Position numbers and translations under genes: made by a program. Below are positions 8,812 to 17,957 of a stretch of DNA of 64,000 bases, piece after piece. The notes under the pieces are model-generated. The model was given only the letters and a program-made list of their open reading frames with translations, was not told the DNA's origin and did not search any database. Origin of the DNA: Acidimicrobiales bacterium (GTDB lineage Bacteria; Actinomycetota; Acidimicrobiia; Acidimicrobiales; Iamiaceae); the NCBI GenBank assembly GCA_030447445.1, contig JAUJOW010000012.1, positions 1 through 64,000 on the forward strand, written 5' to 3'. Position 1 is the first letter of the stretch; the number at the start of each line of letters is the position of its first letter.

Positions 8812-9348
8812 ATGTCCCGCATCGGCAAGACCCCCATCCCCGTGCCCACCGCCGTCGACGTCACCGTCGAGGGCCGCGGCATCACCGTCAAGGGCCCGAA
8901 GGGCACCTTGGAGCGGCGCATCCCCGGCGACATCTCGATCCGCCGGGAGGGCGGCGATCTACTCGTGGAGCGGCCCGACGACGAACGGGAGAACCGTTCG
9001 CTGCACGGCCTCGTCCGCTCGCTCGTCCAGAACATGGTGCTCGGCGTCAACGAGGAGTTCCGCAAGGAGCTCGAGATCATCGGCGTCGGGTACCGCGCCA
9101 CCCTGCAAGGCTCGACCCTCGACCTCGCGCTCGGCTTCAGCCACCCGGTCAGGGTCGACGCTCCCGAGGGGATCACCTTCGAGGTGCCCGCCCCCAACCG
9201 GGTCGTGGTGCGGGGCATCGACAAGGAGCAGGTGGGCCAGGTGGCGGCCGACATCCGGGCCATCCGCAAGCCCGAGCCGTACAAGGGCAAGGGCGTGCGG
9301 TACCTGGGTGAGCAGGTCGTCCGCAAGGCCGGCAAGACGGCGAAGTAG
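8812..9348 (+). CDS. rplF: 50S ribosomal protein L6
   Basis: L6 lies near the sarcin-ricin loop. The 178-residue product has two copies of the L6 fold. It begins [12 protein letters not shown] and carries the C-terminal signature [21 protein letters not shown]. Ribosome site GAAGGA lies just upstream. Length is normal. Confidence 0.97.
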   Translation: MSRIGKTPIPVPTAVDVTVEGRGITVKGPKGTLERRIPGDISIRREGGDLLVERPDDERENRSLHGLVRSLVQNMVLGVNEEFRKELEIIGVGYRATLQGSTLDLALGFSHPVRVDAPEGITFEVPAPNRVVVRGIDKEQVGQVAADIRAIRKPEPYKGKGVRYLGEQVVRKAGKTAK

Positions 9349-9359
9349 AGGACCGTGGC

Positions 9360-9722
9360 ATGAGTGACCACTCGAAGCAGAAGCGCGAGGCGCGGATCCG
9401 CCGCCACCGCCGCGTCCGCAAGAAGGTGCGGGGCACCGCCGAGCGGCCCCGTCTGGCCGTGTTCCGGTCCAACCGTCACATCACCGCCCAGGTGATCGAC
9501 GACCGCTCGGGGCGAACCCTCGCCGCCGCCTCGACCGTCGAAGCCGACCTGCGCGACGGTGCCGCCACCGTGGCCGGCGCCACCCGGGTCGGGGAGCGTC
9601 TCGCCGCCCGAGCCGTCGAGGCCGGTGTCACGACCGTGGTCTTCGACCGCGGCGGGTTCATCTACCACGGCCGGGTGGCGGCGCTGGCCGAAGGTGCCCG
9701 CAAGGGCGGACTGGAGCTCTGA
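9360..9722 (+). CDS. rplR: 50S ribosomal protein L18
   Basis: L18 links 5S rRNA to the large subunit. The 120-residue product has the basic N-terminus [19 protein letters not shown], then the core [15 protein letters not shown] and the ending [20 protein letters not shown]. The stop overlaps the rpsE ATG. Confidence 0.97.
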   Translation: MSDHSKQKREARIRRHRRVRKKVRGTAERPRLAVFRSNRHITAQVIDDRSGRTLAAASTVEADLRDGAATVAGATRVGERLAARAVEAGVTTVVFDRGGFIYHGRVAALAEGARKGGLEL

Positions 9723-10279
9723 TGGCCAACAGCGACGTGCAGCTGCGCGACTCGCGAGTGATCAACATCAACCGGGTCGCCAAGGTGGTGAAGGGCGGCC
9801 GCCGGTTCTCGTTCACCGCGCTCGTGGTGATCGGCGACGGCGCCGGCCGGGTCGGGCTCGGTTACGGCAAGGCCAAGGAGGTGCCCCTTGCCATCCAGAA
9901 GGGCACCGAGGAGGCCAAGAAGAACATGTTCGCCGTGCCCTTGGCCGGGTCCACCGTGACCCACCCGGTCATCGGGCAGATGGGGGCGGGGCGGGTGCTC
10001 CTGAAGCCGGCCGCTCCCGGTACCGGGGTGATCGCCGGCGGCGCCGCCCGGGCGATCCTCGAGGAGGCCGGCATCCACGACGTGTTGTGCAAGTCGCTCG
10101 GCTCCTCGAACCACATCAACGTGGCCCGGGCCACCATCGCCGGGCTCCAGGCCCTCAAGCGACCCGACGAGATCGCCCGCCTGCGAGGACTGTCGGCCGA
10201 GGAGTTCGTCCCCGCCGGGCTGCTCGACGCCTACCGCCAGTCCCAGCGAGGGCCGGTCAAGGTCGAGGAGGTGCGATGA
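9722..10279 (+). CDS. rpsE: 30S ribosomal protein S5
   Basis: S5 contributes to mRNA helicase activity and decoding fidelity. The 185-residue product has the double-stranded-RNA-binding fold ([34 protein letters not shown]) and the C-terminal block [16 protein letters not shown]. The ATG overlaps the rplR stop. Confidence 0.97.
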   Translation: MANSDVQLRDSRVININRVAKVVKGGRRFSFTALVVIGDGAGRVGLGYGKAKEVPLAIQKGTEEAKKNMFAVPLAGSTVTHPVIGQMGAGRVLLKPAAPGTGVIAGGAARAILEEAGIHDVLCKSLGSSNHINVARATIAGLQALKRPDEIARLRGLSAEEFVPAGLLDAYRQSQRGPVKVEEVR

Positions 10280-10464
10280 CCGAGTCTCTGAAGGTGACCC
10301 AGACCCGTTCGGCCATCGGGTCCAAGCCCAAGCAACGGGGAACGCTGCGGGCCCTCGGGCTCGGCCGCATCGGTCGGTCCAACACCCTGCCGGACCGCCC
10401 CGAGATCAGGGGCATGCTGGCTCGGGTGCCCCACCTCGTCACCGTCGAGGAGGTCGACTCGTGA
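10276..10464 (+). CDS. rpmD: 50S ribosomal protein L30
   Basis: A 62-residue L30 with the typical pattern [20 protein letters not shown] followed by [18 protein letters not shown]. Such short proteins are easily missed. It overlaps rpsE by 4 bases (ATGA) and rplO by 4 bases (GTGA), which suggests tight translational coupling. Confidence 0.96.
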   Translation: MTESLKVTQTRSAIGSKPKQRGTLRALGLGRIGRSNTLPDRPEIRGMLARVPHLVTVEEVDS

Positions 10465-10949
10465 AGATCCACGATCTGGCGCCCGCCCCCGGTTCGAAAC
10501 GGCCCCGCCGGCGGGTCGGGCGGGGCATCGCGGGCAAGGGCGGCAAGACCGCCGGTCGCGGCATGAAGGGCCAGAAGGCCCGGGGGAAGGTGCCGGTCAA
10601 CTTCGAGGGCGGCCAGATGCCGCTGCACATGCGGGTACCGAAGCTGAAGGGGTTCAAGAACCCGTTCCGCATCGAGTACCAGGCCGTCAACCTCGACACG
10701 GTGGAGGCCACCGGCCTCGACACCGTCACCCCGGCCGACTTGCACGCCCGTGGCCTCGTCCACAAGGGGGCGCTCGTCAAGGTGCTGGGCCGGGGCGAGC
10801 TGACCCGCGCCGTGCACGTCACCGCCCACGGGTTCTCCAAGTCCGCCGAGGCAGCCATCACCGGAGCAGGCGGTACGGTTGAGGTCCTGCCCCTGCCCTG
10901 GGGTGACCGCCGCCCCCCGGCGTCCGGCAACCAGTTCACCAACCGCTGA
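10461..10949 (+). CDS. rplO: 50S ribosomal protein L15
   Basis: L15 is a late-assembly protein. The 162-residue product has the Gly/Arg/Lys-rich N-terminal tail (GSKRPRRRVGRGIAGKGGKT, GRGMKGQKAR) and the core FEGGQMPLHMRVPKLKGF. The GTG start overlaps the rpmD stop. It ends 40 bases before secY. Confidence 0.97.
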   Translation: MKIHDLAPAPGSKRPRRRVGRGIAGKGGKTAGRGMKGQKARGKVPVNFEGGQMPLHMRVPKLKGFKNPFRIEYQAVNLDTVEATGLDTVTPADLHARGLVHKGALVKVLGRGELTRAVHVTAHGFSKSAEAAITGAGGTVEVLPLPWGDRRPPASGNQFTNR

Positions 10950-10989
10950 CGAACTGGGTCACCCGCCCACTCGCTCGAGGAGCCGCACC

Positions 10990-12345
10990 GTGCTGTCCAG
11001 CATGCGGAACATGTTCAAGGTCCCGGACCTCCGCAACAAGATCCTGTTCACCCTGCTGATGATGTTCCTCTACCGGTTCGGCGCCCACGTCCCGGTCCCG
11101 GGGATCGACGTCGGGGCGCTCCAGGAGCTCCAGCGCCAAGCCGAGAACGGCGGCGTCCTCGGCTTCCTCCGGCTGTTCTCGGGCGGGGCGATCACCCAGT
11201 TCGCGGTGTTCGCGCTGGGAATCATGCCGTACATCACCGCCTCGATCATCATGCAGATCCTGGCCGTGGTGATCCCCAAGCTGGAGCAGTGGCAGCAACA
11301 GGGCGCCGTCGGCCAGCGCAAGATCACCCAGTGGACCCGCTACCTGACCATCGCCATCGCCATCATGCAGTCCACCGGCCTCACCTTCTTGTTCCACAAC
11401 GGCGGCTACGGGCAGGCCGGCGGCAACCCCACCAACCTGGACCTCTTCGCCGGGAACTTCACCATCCCCCGGGTCCTGCTCGTCGTCCTGACGCTCACGT
11501 CCGGCACGGCGCTCTTGATGTGGATGGGCGAGCTGATCACCCAACGAGGCATCGGCAACGGCATGTCGCTGCTGATCTTCGCCTCCGTGGTGAGCCAGCT
11601 CCCGGCCAACTTCGCGAGCGTCCGGGCCGAATCGGGCACGCTCGTCATGCTCGCCATCGTGGCCATGTTCACGGTCGTGCTCGTGGCCATCGTGTTCATG
11701 GAGCAGGGCCAGCGCCGCATCCCGGTGCAGTTCGCCAAGCGGGTGGTGGGCCGGCGCATGTACGGGGGCCAGAGCACCTACATCCCCCTGAAGGTGAACA
11801 GCTCCGGGGTGATCCCGATCATCTTCGCCAGCTCGGTGCTGTACCTCCCGATCATCATCTCCCAGGTGCTGCCGGTGAACCCTCCGGTGGGCGACCGGCC
11901 CGGCAACTGGGCCTACGACGTCCAGCAGTTCATCGACAAGAACTTCCAGGGCGGCGGCACCGCGGTGTACCTCCTGACCTACGGCGTGCTGATCATCGGG
12001 TTCGCCTACTTCTACACGGCCATCCAGTTCGACCCGCACCGCCAGGCCGACCAGATCCGCAAGCAGGGCGGTTTCATCCCCGGCATCCGCCCTGGCCCGC
12101 AGACCGAGCGCTACCTCGGCAAGATCCTGAACCGCATCACCCTCCCGGGTGCCCTCTTCATCGCCGCCGTGGCCCTCATCCCGGCCTTCATCCTGGGCCG
12201 CACCCTCGGTGACAGCGGGAGCGGCCAGGCTCTCGGCTTCTTCGGGATCTCGATCCTCATCGCCGTTGGCGTCGCCCTCGAGACGATGAAGCAGATCGAC
12301 AGCCAGCTCATGATGCGGAACTACGAGGGCTTCCTCAAGTCGTGA
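10990..12345 (+). CDS. secY: Protein translocase channel subunit SecY
   Basis: SecY forms the pore of the SecYEG translocon in the cytoplasmic membrane. The 451-residue product has about ten hydrophobic segments. Signatures include GIMPYITASIIMQIL, the cytoplasmic loop RRIPVQFAKRVVG and the ending QIDSQLMMRNYEGFL. GTG at 10990 follows GAGGAG; an ATG at 11002 is an alternative. It sits between rplO and adk as in most bacteria. Confidence 0.97.
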   Translation: MLSSMRNMFKVPDLRNKILFTLLMMFLYRFGAHVPVPGIDVGALQELQRQAENGGVLGFLRLFSGGAITQFAVFALGIMPYITASIIMQILAVVIPKLEQWQQQGAVGQRKITQWTRYLTIAIAIMQSTGLTFLFHNGGYGQAGGNPTNLDLFAGNFTIPRVLLVVLTLTSGTALLMWMGELITQRGIGNGMSLLIFASVVSQLPANFASVRAESGTLVMLAIVAMFTVVLVAIVFMEQGQRRIPVQFAKRVVGRRMYGGQSTYIPLKVNSSGVIPIIFASSVLYLPIIISQVLPVNPPVGDRPGNWAYDVQQFIDKNFQGGGTAVYLLTYGVLIIGFAYFYTAIQFDPHRQADQIRKQGGFIPGIRPGPQTERYLGKILNRITLPGALFIAAVALIPAFILGRTLGDSGSGQALGFFGISILIAVGVALETMKQIDSQLMMRNYEGFLKS

Positions 12346-12373
12346 CCCTCAGCCTGCTGGTCGGCGCATCCTG

Positions 12374-13051
12374 GTGATCTCCGGGGTCCGGATGGTGTTG
12401 CTGGGTCGTCAGGGGGCAGGAAAGGGAACCCAGTGCGTGCGCCTCGCCCGTCACTACGTGGTGCCACACATCTCCACCGGTGACATGCTGCGGGCCGCCG
12501 TGAAGCGGGGCACCGAGCTCGGACGGCGGGCCAAGGCGATCATGGACGCTGGCGACCTCGTGCCCGACGAGCTCATCGTGCGCGTGGTCGACGAGCGCCT
12601 CCACCAGGGCGGCACCACCCGGCGGGGCTACGTGCTCGACGGGTTCCCCCGCACCGTCGCCCAAGCCGAGGCCCTGGCCGAGATCACCGCCGCGCAGCCG
12701 CTGCACGTGGTGGTGGACCTCGAGGTGCCGACCGAGGTGGTGGTGGAGCGGATCGCCAGCCGGCGCACGTGCGCCGACTGCGGCGCCATCTACTCCACCG
12801 CAGCGCCGCCCAAGTACGGGTGGCACTGCGACAACTGCGGCGGCGAGGTGATCCAGCGCGACGACGACACCGAGGAGGCGATCCTGCACCGCCTCGACCT
12901 GTACGAGCGCGAGACCGCCCCGCTCATCGCCTGGTACGCCGAGCGGGGCCTCGCCGTGGAGGTCGACGGGATCGGCACGGCCGACGAGGTCTCGACCCGC
13001 CTCTACGCCGTGGTCGACGAGCGGGTCGCCGCCGCCAGCACGCCGGGATGA
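12374..13051 (+). CDS. adk: Adenylate kinase, zinc-lid type
   Basis: Catalyses ATP + AMP = 2 ADP. The P-loop reads GRQGAGKGTQ, with Arg where Pro is common. AMP-binding and Walker-B-like blocks are DGFPRTVAQAEAL and STGDMLRAAV. The LID domain carries CADCGAIY and CDNCGGEV, four cysteines that bind zinc in many Gram-positive enzymes. The start may be GTG 12374 (225 residues) or ATG 12392 (MVLLG...), which fits the family N-terminus better. The stop overlaps the map ATG. Confidence 0.96.
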   Translation: MISGVRMVLLGRQGAGKGTQCVRLARHYVVPHISTGDMLRAAVKRGTELGRRAKAIMDAGDLVPDELIVRVVDERLHQGGTTRRGYVLDGFPRTVAQAEALAEITAAQPLHVVVDLEVPTEVVVERIASRRTCADCGAIYSTAAPPKYGWHCDNCGGEVIQRDDDTEEAILHRLDLYERETAPLIAWYAERGLAVEVDGIGTADEVSTRLYAVVDERVAAASTPG

Positions 13052-13824
13052 ACCGAACCATGCTCGGCGCCCGTACCCCTCCGATCCGCTCCGCTGCCGA
13101 GGTGGCGGTGATGCGGCGGGCCGGGCGGGTGGTGGCCGAGATGCACGAGGCCATCCGGGCCGCCATCGCCCCGGGCGTCTCCACCGCCGCCCTCGACCGC
13201 ATCGGCCGTGACGTGCTCGACCGGCGTGGGGCCAGGTCCAACTTCCTCGGTTACCACGGCTACCCCGCGGTCATCTGCGCCTCGCCCAACGACGTGATCG
13301 TCCACGGCATCCCGGCCGAGGACGTGGTCCTCGCCGAGGGTGACATCGTCTCGATCGACTGTGGTGCCGTCGTCGACGGCTGGCACGGCGATGCCGCCTT
13401 CACGGCGCCCGTCGGGACGGTGGCCGAGGAGGCGCACCGGCTCATCGCCGTGAGCGAGGCGGCGCTGGCGGCGGCCGTGGCGACGATGGTCGACGGCGGC
13501 CGGGTGGGCGACATCGGCCACACCGTGTCCGAGGTGGTCGAAGCGGGCGGCTTCTCGGTGGTGCGGGAGTACACGGGGCACGGCATCGGCCGGGCCATGC
13601 ACGAGGCTCCGGCCGTCCCCAACCACGGCCGGCGCGGCACCGGGCTCCACCTGCGGCCGGGGAACGTGCTGGCCGTCGAGCCGATGGTGAACGCCGGCGG
13701 GCCCGGCACCGAGGTGCTCGAAGACGGCTGGAGCGTGGTCACCGCCGACGGCTCGTGGTCAGCCCACGCCGAGCACACCATCGCCGTGACCCCCGACGGT
13801 CCCGAGATACTCACCCGGGCCTAG
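13048..13824 (+). CDS. map: Methionine aminopeptidase, type I
   Basis: Removes the initiator methionine from nascent proteins using two metal ions. The 258-residue product keeps the metal ligands: Asp in SIDCGAVVDGWHGDAAF, His in YTGHGIGRAMHE, Glu in VEPMVN and Glu in HAEHTIAV. The ATG overlaps the adk stop (ATGA); a second ATG at 13060 is possible. The short N-terminus without a zinc-finger extension fits the type Ia form. Confidence 0.97.
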   Translation: MNRTMLGARTPPIRSAAEVAVMRRAGRVVAEMHEAIRAAIAPGVSTAALDRIGRDVLDRRGARSNFLGYHGYPAVICASPNDVIVHGIPAEDVVLAEGDIVSIDCGAVVDGWHGDAAFTAPVGTVAEEAHRLIAVSEAALAAAVATMVDGGRVGDIGHTVSEVVEAGGFSVVREYTGHGIGRAMHEAPAVPNHGRRGTGLHLRPGNVLAVEPMVNAGGPGTEVLEDGWSVVTADGSWSAHAEHTIAVTPDGPEILTRA

Positions 13825-13860
13825 ACGACAGCGGAGAGGGATGCGCCACCGCATCACGGG

Positions 13861-13890
13861 TTGGCCGGGGGAGAGACGCCCAGATAGCAT
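13861..13890 (+). promoter_or_regulatory. Possible promoter for infA-rpmJ-rpsM
   Basis: TTGGCC (13861-13866), an 18-base spacer and TAGCAT (13885-13890) lie in the 150-base gap after map. This predicts a leader of about 75-80 bases before infA. By motif only. Confidence 0.4.
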
Positions 13891-13974
13891 GGCTCTCCGG
13901 CTCGGGCGGGCTTGACGCGTCGACGCGCGCCGCCGCCGAGCAGGAAGCACAGATCTGCGCTCAGGAGTCGTCCG

Positions 13975-14199
13975 CTGCCCAAGCCCAAGGAAGACGCGAT
14001 CGTCCTCGAGGGGACCGTGGTCGAGCCGCTTCCGAACGCCATGTTCCGGGTCGAGCTCGAGAACGGCCACAAGGTGCTCGCCCACATCTCCGGGAAGATG
14101 CGCATGCACTACATCCGCATCCTGCCCGGCGATCGGGTCCAGGTTGAGCTCACCCCATACGACCTCTCCCGTGGTCGCATCACCTACCGCTACAAGTAA
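13975..14199 (+). CDS. infA: Translation initiation factor IF-1, possible CTG start
   Basis: IF-1 binds the ribosomal A site during initiation. The S1-like OB fold is complete ([53 protein letters not shown]). The family N-terminus MPKPKED aligns with CTG at 13975, which has AGGAG at 13963-13967 exactly 7 bases upstream. No ATG, GTG or TTG lies close: the only in-frame alternative is TTG 13912, which would add 21 Arg-rich residues. A CTG start giving 74 residues fits best; a base-call error in the start codon cannot be excluded. Confidence 0.85.
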   Translation: MPKPKEDAIVLEGTVVEPLPNAMFRVELENGHKVLAHISGKMRMHYIRILPGDRVQVELTPYDLSRGRITYRYK

Positions 14200-14214
14200 G
14201 CCGGAGCCCATCCG

Positions 14215-14328
14215 ATGAAGGTCCGACCGAGCGTCAAACCGATCTGTGAGAAGTGCAAGGTCATCCGCCGTCACGGGCGCGTGCAGGTGATCTGTCAGAA
14301 CCCCCGTCACAAGCAGAGGCAGGGCTAA
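14215..14328 (+). CDS. rpmJ: 50S ribosomal protein L36
   Basis: A 37-residue zinc-ribbon protein, [20 protein letters not shown] onward. The ligands are C-x2-C, then Cys and His in CQNPRH, the zinc-binding form of L36. It lies 15 bases after infA and 2 bases before rpsM, as in most bacteria. Confidence 0.97.
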   Translation: MKVRPSVKPICEKCKVIRRHGRVQVICQNPRHKQRQG

Positions 14329-14330
14329 CC

Positions 14331-14708
14331 ATGGCACGTATCGCCGGCGTCGACATCCCCCGCGAGAAGCGGCTCGAGATCGCGCTCACCTACGTCTTCG
14401 GCATCGGGCGCAGCACCGCCCAGCAGGTCTGCCAGGGCACCGGGATCGACCCGAACACCCGGGTACGCGACCTCACCGACGAGGAGGTCAACCGCATCCG
14501 CCAGTGGGTCGACGCCAGCCTCAAGGTCGAGGGCGACCTGAAGCGCGACGTCCAACAGGACATCAAGCGCAAGATGGAGATCGGCTGCTACCAGGGATTC
14601 CGTCACCGCCGGGGCCTCCCCGTCCACGGCCAGCGCACCCACACCAACGCCCGCACCCGCAAAGGCCCGAAGAAGACCGTCGCCGGCAAGAAGAAGGTGC
14701 GCAAGTAA
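14331..14708 (+). CDS. rpsM: 30S ribosomal protein S13
   Basis: S13 forms intersubunit bridges and contacts P-site tRNA. The 125-residue product has the H2TH fold ([20 protein letters not shown]) and the C-terminal signature [19 protein letters not shown]. The stop overlaps the rpsK ATG (TAATG). Confidence 0.97.
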   Translation: MARIAGVDIPREKRLEIALTYVFGIGRSTAQQVCQGTGIDPNTRVRDLTDEEVNRIRQWVDASLKVEGDLKRDVQQDIKRKMEIGCYQGFRHRRGLPVHGQRTHTNARTRKGPKKTVAGKKKVRK

Positions 14709-15106
14709 TGGCCAAGCCGAAGCCCGGCGGCCGTCGTCCCCGCAAGCGGGAGCGCAAGAACGTCTCCCACGGCGTGGCCCACATCAAGAGCTCGTTCAAC
14801 AACACCATCGTCGCCATCAGCGACCTCGAGGGCAACGTCCTGGCGTGGGCGTCGGCTGGCAACGTCGGCTTCAAGGGCTCCCGCAAGTCCACACCCTTCG
14901 CCGCCCAGATGGCGGCCGAGCAGTGCGCCCGGCGGGCCATGGAGCACGGGGTGCGCAAGGTCGACGTGGTGGTGAAGGGCCCCGGGTCGGGGCGGGAGAC
15001 CGCCATCCGGTCCATCCAGAACACCGGCATCGAGGTCACCGGCATCAAGGACGTCACCCCTGTCCCCCACAACGGCTGCCGTCCGCCCAAGCGGCGCCGG
15101 GTCTGA
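14708..15106 (+). CDS. rpsK: 30S ribosomal protein S11
   Basis: S11 lies in the platform next to the mRNA exit. The 132-residue product has an Arg-rich N-terminus, [18 protein letters not shown], and the ending [17 protein letters not shown]. The ATG overlaps the rpsM stop. Confidence 0.97.
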   Translation: MAKPKPGGRRPRKRERKNVSHGVAHIKSSFNNTIVAISDLEGNVLAWASAGNVGFKGSRKSTPFAAQMAAEQCARRAMEHGVRKVDVVVKGPGSGRETAIRSIQNTGIEVTGIKDVTPVPHNGCRPPKRRRV

Positions 15107-15125
15107 GCCAGAGGAAGAGGAACGC

Positions 15126-15752
15126 ATGGCTCGTTACACCGGTCCGGTCTGTCGGCTCTGCCGCCGGGAGCGGATGAAGCTGTACCTCAAGGGTGCCAAG
15201 TGCGACACCATGAAGTGCCCGATCGAGCGCAAGCCCTACCCGCCCGGCGAGCACGGCCGGGCCCGGCAGCGCCAGGGCTCCGAGTACCTGATGCAGCTCC
15301 GGGAGAAGCAGAAGGCTCGCCGCATCTACGGCCTCATGGAGAAGCAGTTCCGGAACCTCTACGTCGAGGCCAACCGCCAACAGGGCGTGACCGGGGAGAA
15401 CCTCCTGCGCATGCTCGAGCAACGCCTCGACAACGTCGTCTTCCGGGCCGGGTGGGGAGCCAGCCGGGCCCAGGCCCGCCAGCTCGTCCGCCACGGGCAC
15501 GTCAAGGTGGATGGCCGGCGGGTCACCATCCCCAGCTTCCAGGTGCGGCGGGGCCAGGTCGTCGAGCTCGGGGAGAAGGCCCGGGCGATGATCGTGGTCC
15601 GCCACAACCTCGACACGCTCGACCGCCAGACCCCCCCGTGGCTCGAGACCGGCGAGGGCGGTCTCAGCGTCACCGTGCGGGACCTCCCCCAGCGGGCCCA
15701 CATCGACGTGCCCGTGCGCGAGCAGCTCATCGTCGAGCTGTACTCGAAGTAG
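15126..15752 (+). CDS. rpsD: 30S ribosomal protein S4, zinc-binding type
   Basis: S4 nucleates small-subunit assembly. The 208-residue product has the four-cysteine N-terminus (CRLCRRE and KCDTMKC) and the S4 RNA-binding domain (RLDNVVFRAGWGASRAQARQ, VRHGHVKVDGRRV). AGGAAGAGG lies upstream of the ATG. In E. coli S4 represses the alpha operon; no such site was recognised here. Confidence 0.97.
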   Translation: MARYTGPVCRLCRRERMKLYLKGAKCDTMKCPIERKPYPPGEHGRARQRQGSEYLMQLREKQKARRIYGLMEKQFRNLYVEANRQQGVTGENLLRMLEQRLDNVVFRAGWGASRAQARQLVRHGHVKVDGRRVTIPSFQVRRGQVVELGEKARAMIVVRHNLDTLDRQTPPWLETGEGGLSVTVRDLPQRAHIDVPVREQLIVELYSK

Positions 15753-15820
15753 TCCCCCAGCTCGTCCCCCCAGGCAGTCCCCCCACAAGATTCAGTGCAG
15801 ACCACCCCAGGAAGGCACCC

Positions 15821-16759
15821 ATGCTGATCATTCAGCGTCCGACGGTCGAGGCACTCGGCGATGCGGAAGGCAACCGCCAGCGGTTCTCCATCGGACCGCT
15901 GGAGCCCGGCTTCGGCCACACCATCGGCAACTCGCTCCGACGCACCCTGCTCTCGTCCATCCCGGGCGCCGCCGTCACCCAGGTCCACTTCGACGACTCC
16001 CTGCACGAGTTCGGCACCATCGGTGGGGTCACCGAGGACGTCACCGACATCATCCTCAACCTGAAGGACCTCGTGCTCACCTGTGAGTCCGACGAGCCGG
16101 TGACCCTCCGCCTCGACGAGCGTGGTGCCAAGGACGTCACCGCCGCCGACATCCAGACCACCGCCGACGTCGAGATCCTCAACCGCGACCTCCGCATCGC
16201 CGCGCTCAACAGCAAGGGGCGGCTGGCCTGCGACATCACCATCGCCCGCGGCCGCGGCTACGTCTCGGCCGACCGCAACAAGCAGGGGGCCACCATCGGG
16301 CCCATCCCCGTGGACTCGATCTTCTCGCCGGTGCGCCGGGTCACCTTCGAGGTCAACCCGACCCGGGTCGAGATGGACACCAACTACGACCAGCTCGTGC
16401 TCGACATCGAGACCGACGGTTCCATCTCGCCCCGCGACGCCCTGGCGTCGGCCGGGGCCACGCTGCGAGCGCTGGTCCAGCTCGTCGAGGAGATGAGCGA
16501 CGAGCCCCGGGGCCTGGAGCTGGGTGAGACGACCAGCGCCGCCGCCGGCTCGCCGGACCTGGAGCTGCCCATCGAGGAGCTGGACCTGTCCGAGCGACCC
16601 CGCAACTGCCTCAAGCGGGCGCAGGTCAACACCGTGGGCGAGCTGCTGCGCAAGAGCGAGGACGACCTGCTGGCCATCACCAACTTCGGCCAGAAGTCCC
16701 TCGACGAGGTGATCGCCAAGCTGGACGAGCGGGGCCTGTCGCTGCGGGGGCGTGACTGA
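15821..16759 (+). CDS. rpoA: RNA polymerase alpha subunit
   Basis: Alpha dimerises to nucleate RNA polymerase and its C-terminal domain reads UP elements and activators. The 312-residue product has the N-domain (FGHTIGNSLRRTLLSSIPGA, FSPVRRVTFEVNPTRV), a flexible acidic linker at about 225-240 and the C-domain (ELDLSERPRNCLKRAQ, ITNFGQKSLDEVIAKL). AGGAAGG precedes the ATG. The stop overlaps the rplQ ATG. Confidence 0.98.
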   Translation: MLIIQRPTVEALGDAEGNRQRFSIGPLEPGFGHTIGNSLRRTLLSSIPGAAVTQVHFDDSLHEFGTIGGVTEDVTDIILNLKDLVLTCESDEPVTLRLDERGAKDVTAADIQTTADVEILNRDLRIAALNSKGRLACDITIARGRGYVSADRNKQGATIGPIPVDSIFSPVRRVTFEVNPTRVEMDTNYDQLVLDIETDGSISPRDALASAGATLRALVQLVEEMSDEPRGLELGETTSAAAGSPDLELPIEELDLSERPRNCLKRAQVNTVGELLRKSEDDLLAITNFGQKSLDEVIAKLDERGLSLRGRD

Positions 16760-17112
16760 TGCCGGCCACCCCGAGGCGGGGTCGCCGCTTCGGCGGTGAT
16801 GCCGCCCACCAGCGCCTGATGATGGCCAACCTCGTTGCGTCGCTCGTGGCCGCCGAGGGCATCGTGACCACCGAGGCGAAGGCCAAGGCCCTGCGCCCGG
16901 TGGCCGAGAAGGTGATCACCAAGGCCAAGAAGGGCGGGCTGCACCGCCACCGCCAGGTCGTCGCCTACCTCGGCGACAAGGAGGTGGCGGCCAAGCTCTT
17001 CGAGGACGTCGGCCCTCGCTACGCCGACCGCAACGGCGGCTACACCCGGATCCTCAAGCTCGGCCCCCGCCACGGCGACAACGCGCCGATGGCCCGCATC
17101 GAGCTCGTCTAG
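16759..17112 (+). CDS. rplQ: 50S ribosomal protein L17
   Basis: L17 lies near the exit tunnel. The 117-residue product has the family pattern RFGGDAAHQRLMMANLVASL, EGIVTTEAKAKALRPVAEK and the ending GGYTRILKLGPRHGDNAPMA. The ATG overlaps the rpoA stop. Confidence 0.97.
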   Translation: MPATPRRGRRFGGDAAHQRLMMANLVASLVAAEGIVTTEAKAKALRPVAEKVITKAKKGGLHRHRQVVAYLGDKEVAAKLFEDVGPRYADRNGGYTRILKLGPRHGDNAPMARIELV

Positions 17113-17141
17113 CTCCGCCGTCACGAGGCCGCCACGGGTCT

Positions 17142-17957
17142 GTGACCCTCTTCGAGGCTGCCGCCGCCGACATGGTGACCGGCCCGACGGTGCGGGTGCG
17201 GATCACCGTGGCCTACGACGGCACCGGCTTCCACGGCTTCGCCGCCAACATCGGGGTCCGCACGGTGGCCGGCGTGCTCGCCGAGGCGCTGGGCCGGGTG
17301 CTCGGCCACCCCATCGAGCTCTCCTGTGCCGGTCGCACCGACCGAGGCGTGCACGCCCGAGGGCAGGTGGTCACCTTCGACGCCCGCGAGGAAGGGCTGG
17401 ACCTGCCGGCCCTGGCCCGCTCGGTCAACCACATGTGCGGTCCGGCCGTGGCCGTGCGCGACGCCGCCGTGGTGGCCGCTGACTTCGACGCCCGCTTCTC
17501 GGCCACCGCTCGCCGCTACCGCTACCTCGTCCTCAATCGGCCCGACCCCGACCCCTTTCTCGCCCGCACCGCGTGGCACATCGAGCGCCCGCTCGACCGT
17601 TGCGCCATGGTCCTGGCCTGTGACCCGTTCATCGGCGAACACGACTTCACCGCCTTCTGCCGCCGCCCGAAGCGCCGGCACGGGGAGCCGGACGCCTCGC
17701 TCGTTCGCCGCGTGGTGGAGGCGGGCTGGAGCGACGACGGCGACGGCGTACTTCGCTTCGAGATCGAGGCCACAGCCTTCTGCCATCAGATGGTGCGCAG
17801 CTTGGTGGGCACGCTGGTGGACGTCGGGGCCGGGCGGCGCGCGGCCGGCGAGATGGCCGGGATCATCAGGGCCGGGGACCGAGCCGGCGCTGGTGACCTC
17901 GCTCCACCCCACGGGCTCACACTGTGGACGGTCCGCTACGAGGGGTGGAGCTCGTGA
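17142..17957 (+). CDS. truA: tRNA pseudouridine synthase A (38-40)
   Basis: Converts uridines 38-40 of tRNA anticodon arms to pseudouridine. The catalytic aspartate lies in CAGRTDRGVHARGQV. Other family blocks are ITVAYDGTGFHGFA, FSATARRYRYLVLN and FCHQMVRSLVGTLVDVG. The GTG at 17142 gives 271 residues; an ATG at 17172 would drop ten non-conserved residues and is equally plausible. The stop overlaps the next gene (GTGA). Confidence 0.95.
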   Translation: MTLFEAAAADMVTGPTVRVRITVAYDGTGFHGFAANIGVRTVAGVLAEALGRVLGHPIELSCAGRTDRGVHARGQVVTFDAREEGLDLPALARSVNHMCGPAVAVRDAAVVAADFDARFSATARRYRYLVLNRPDPDPFLARTAWHIERPLDRCAMVLACDPFIGEHDFTAFCRRPKRRHGEPDASLVRRVVEAGWSDDGDGVLRFEIEATAFCHQMVRSLVGTLVDVGAGRRAAGEMAGIIRAGDRAGAGDLAPPHGLTLWTVRYEGWSS

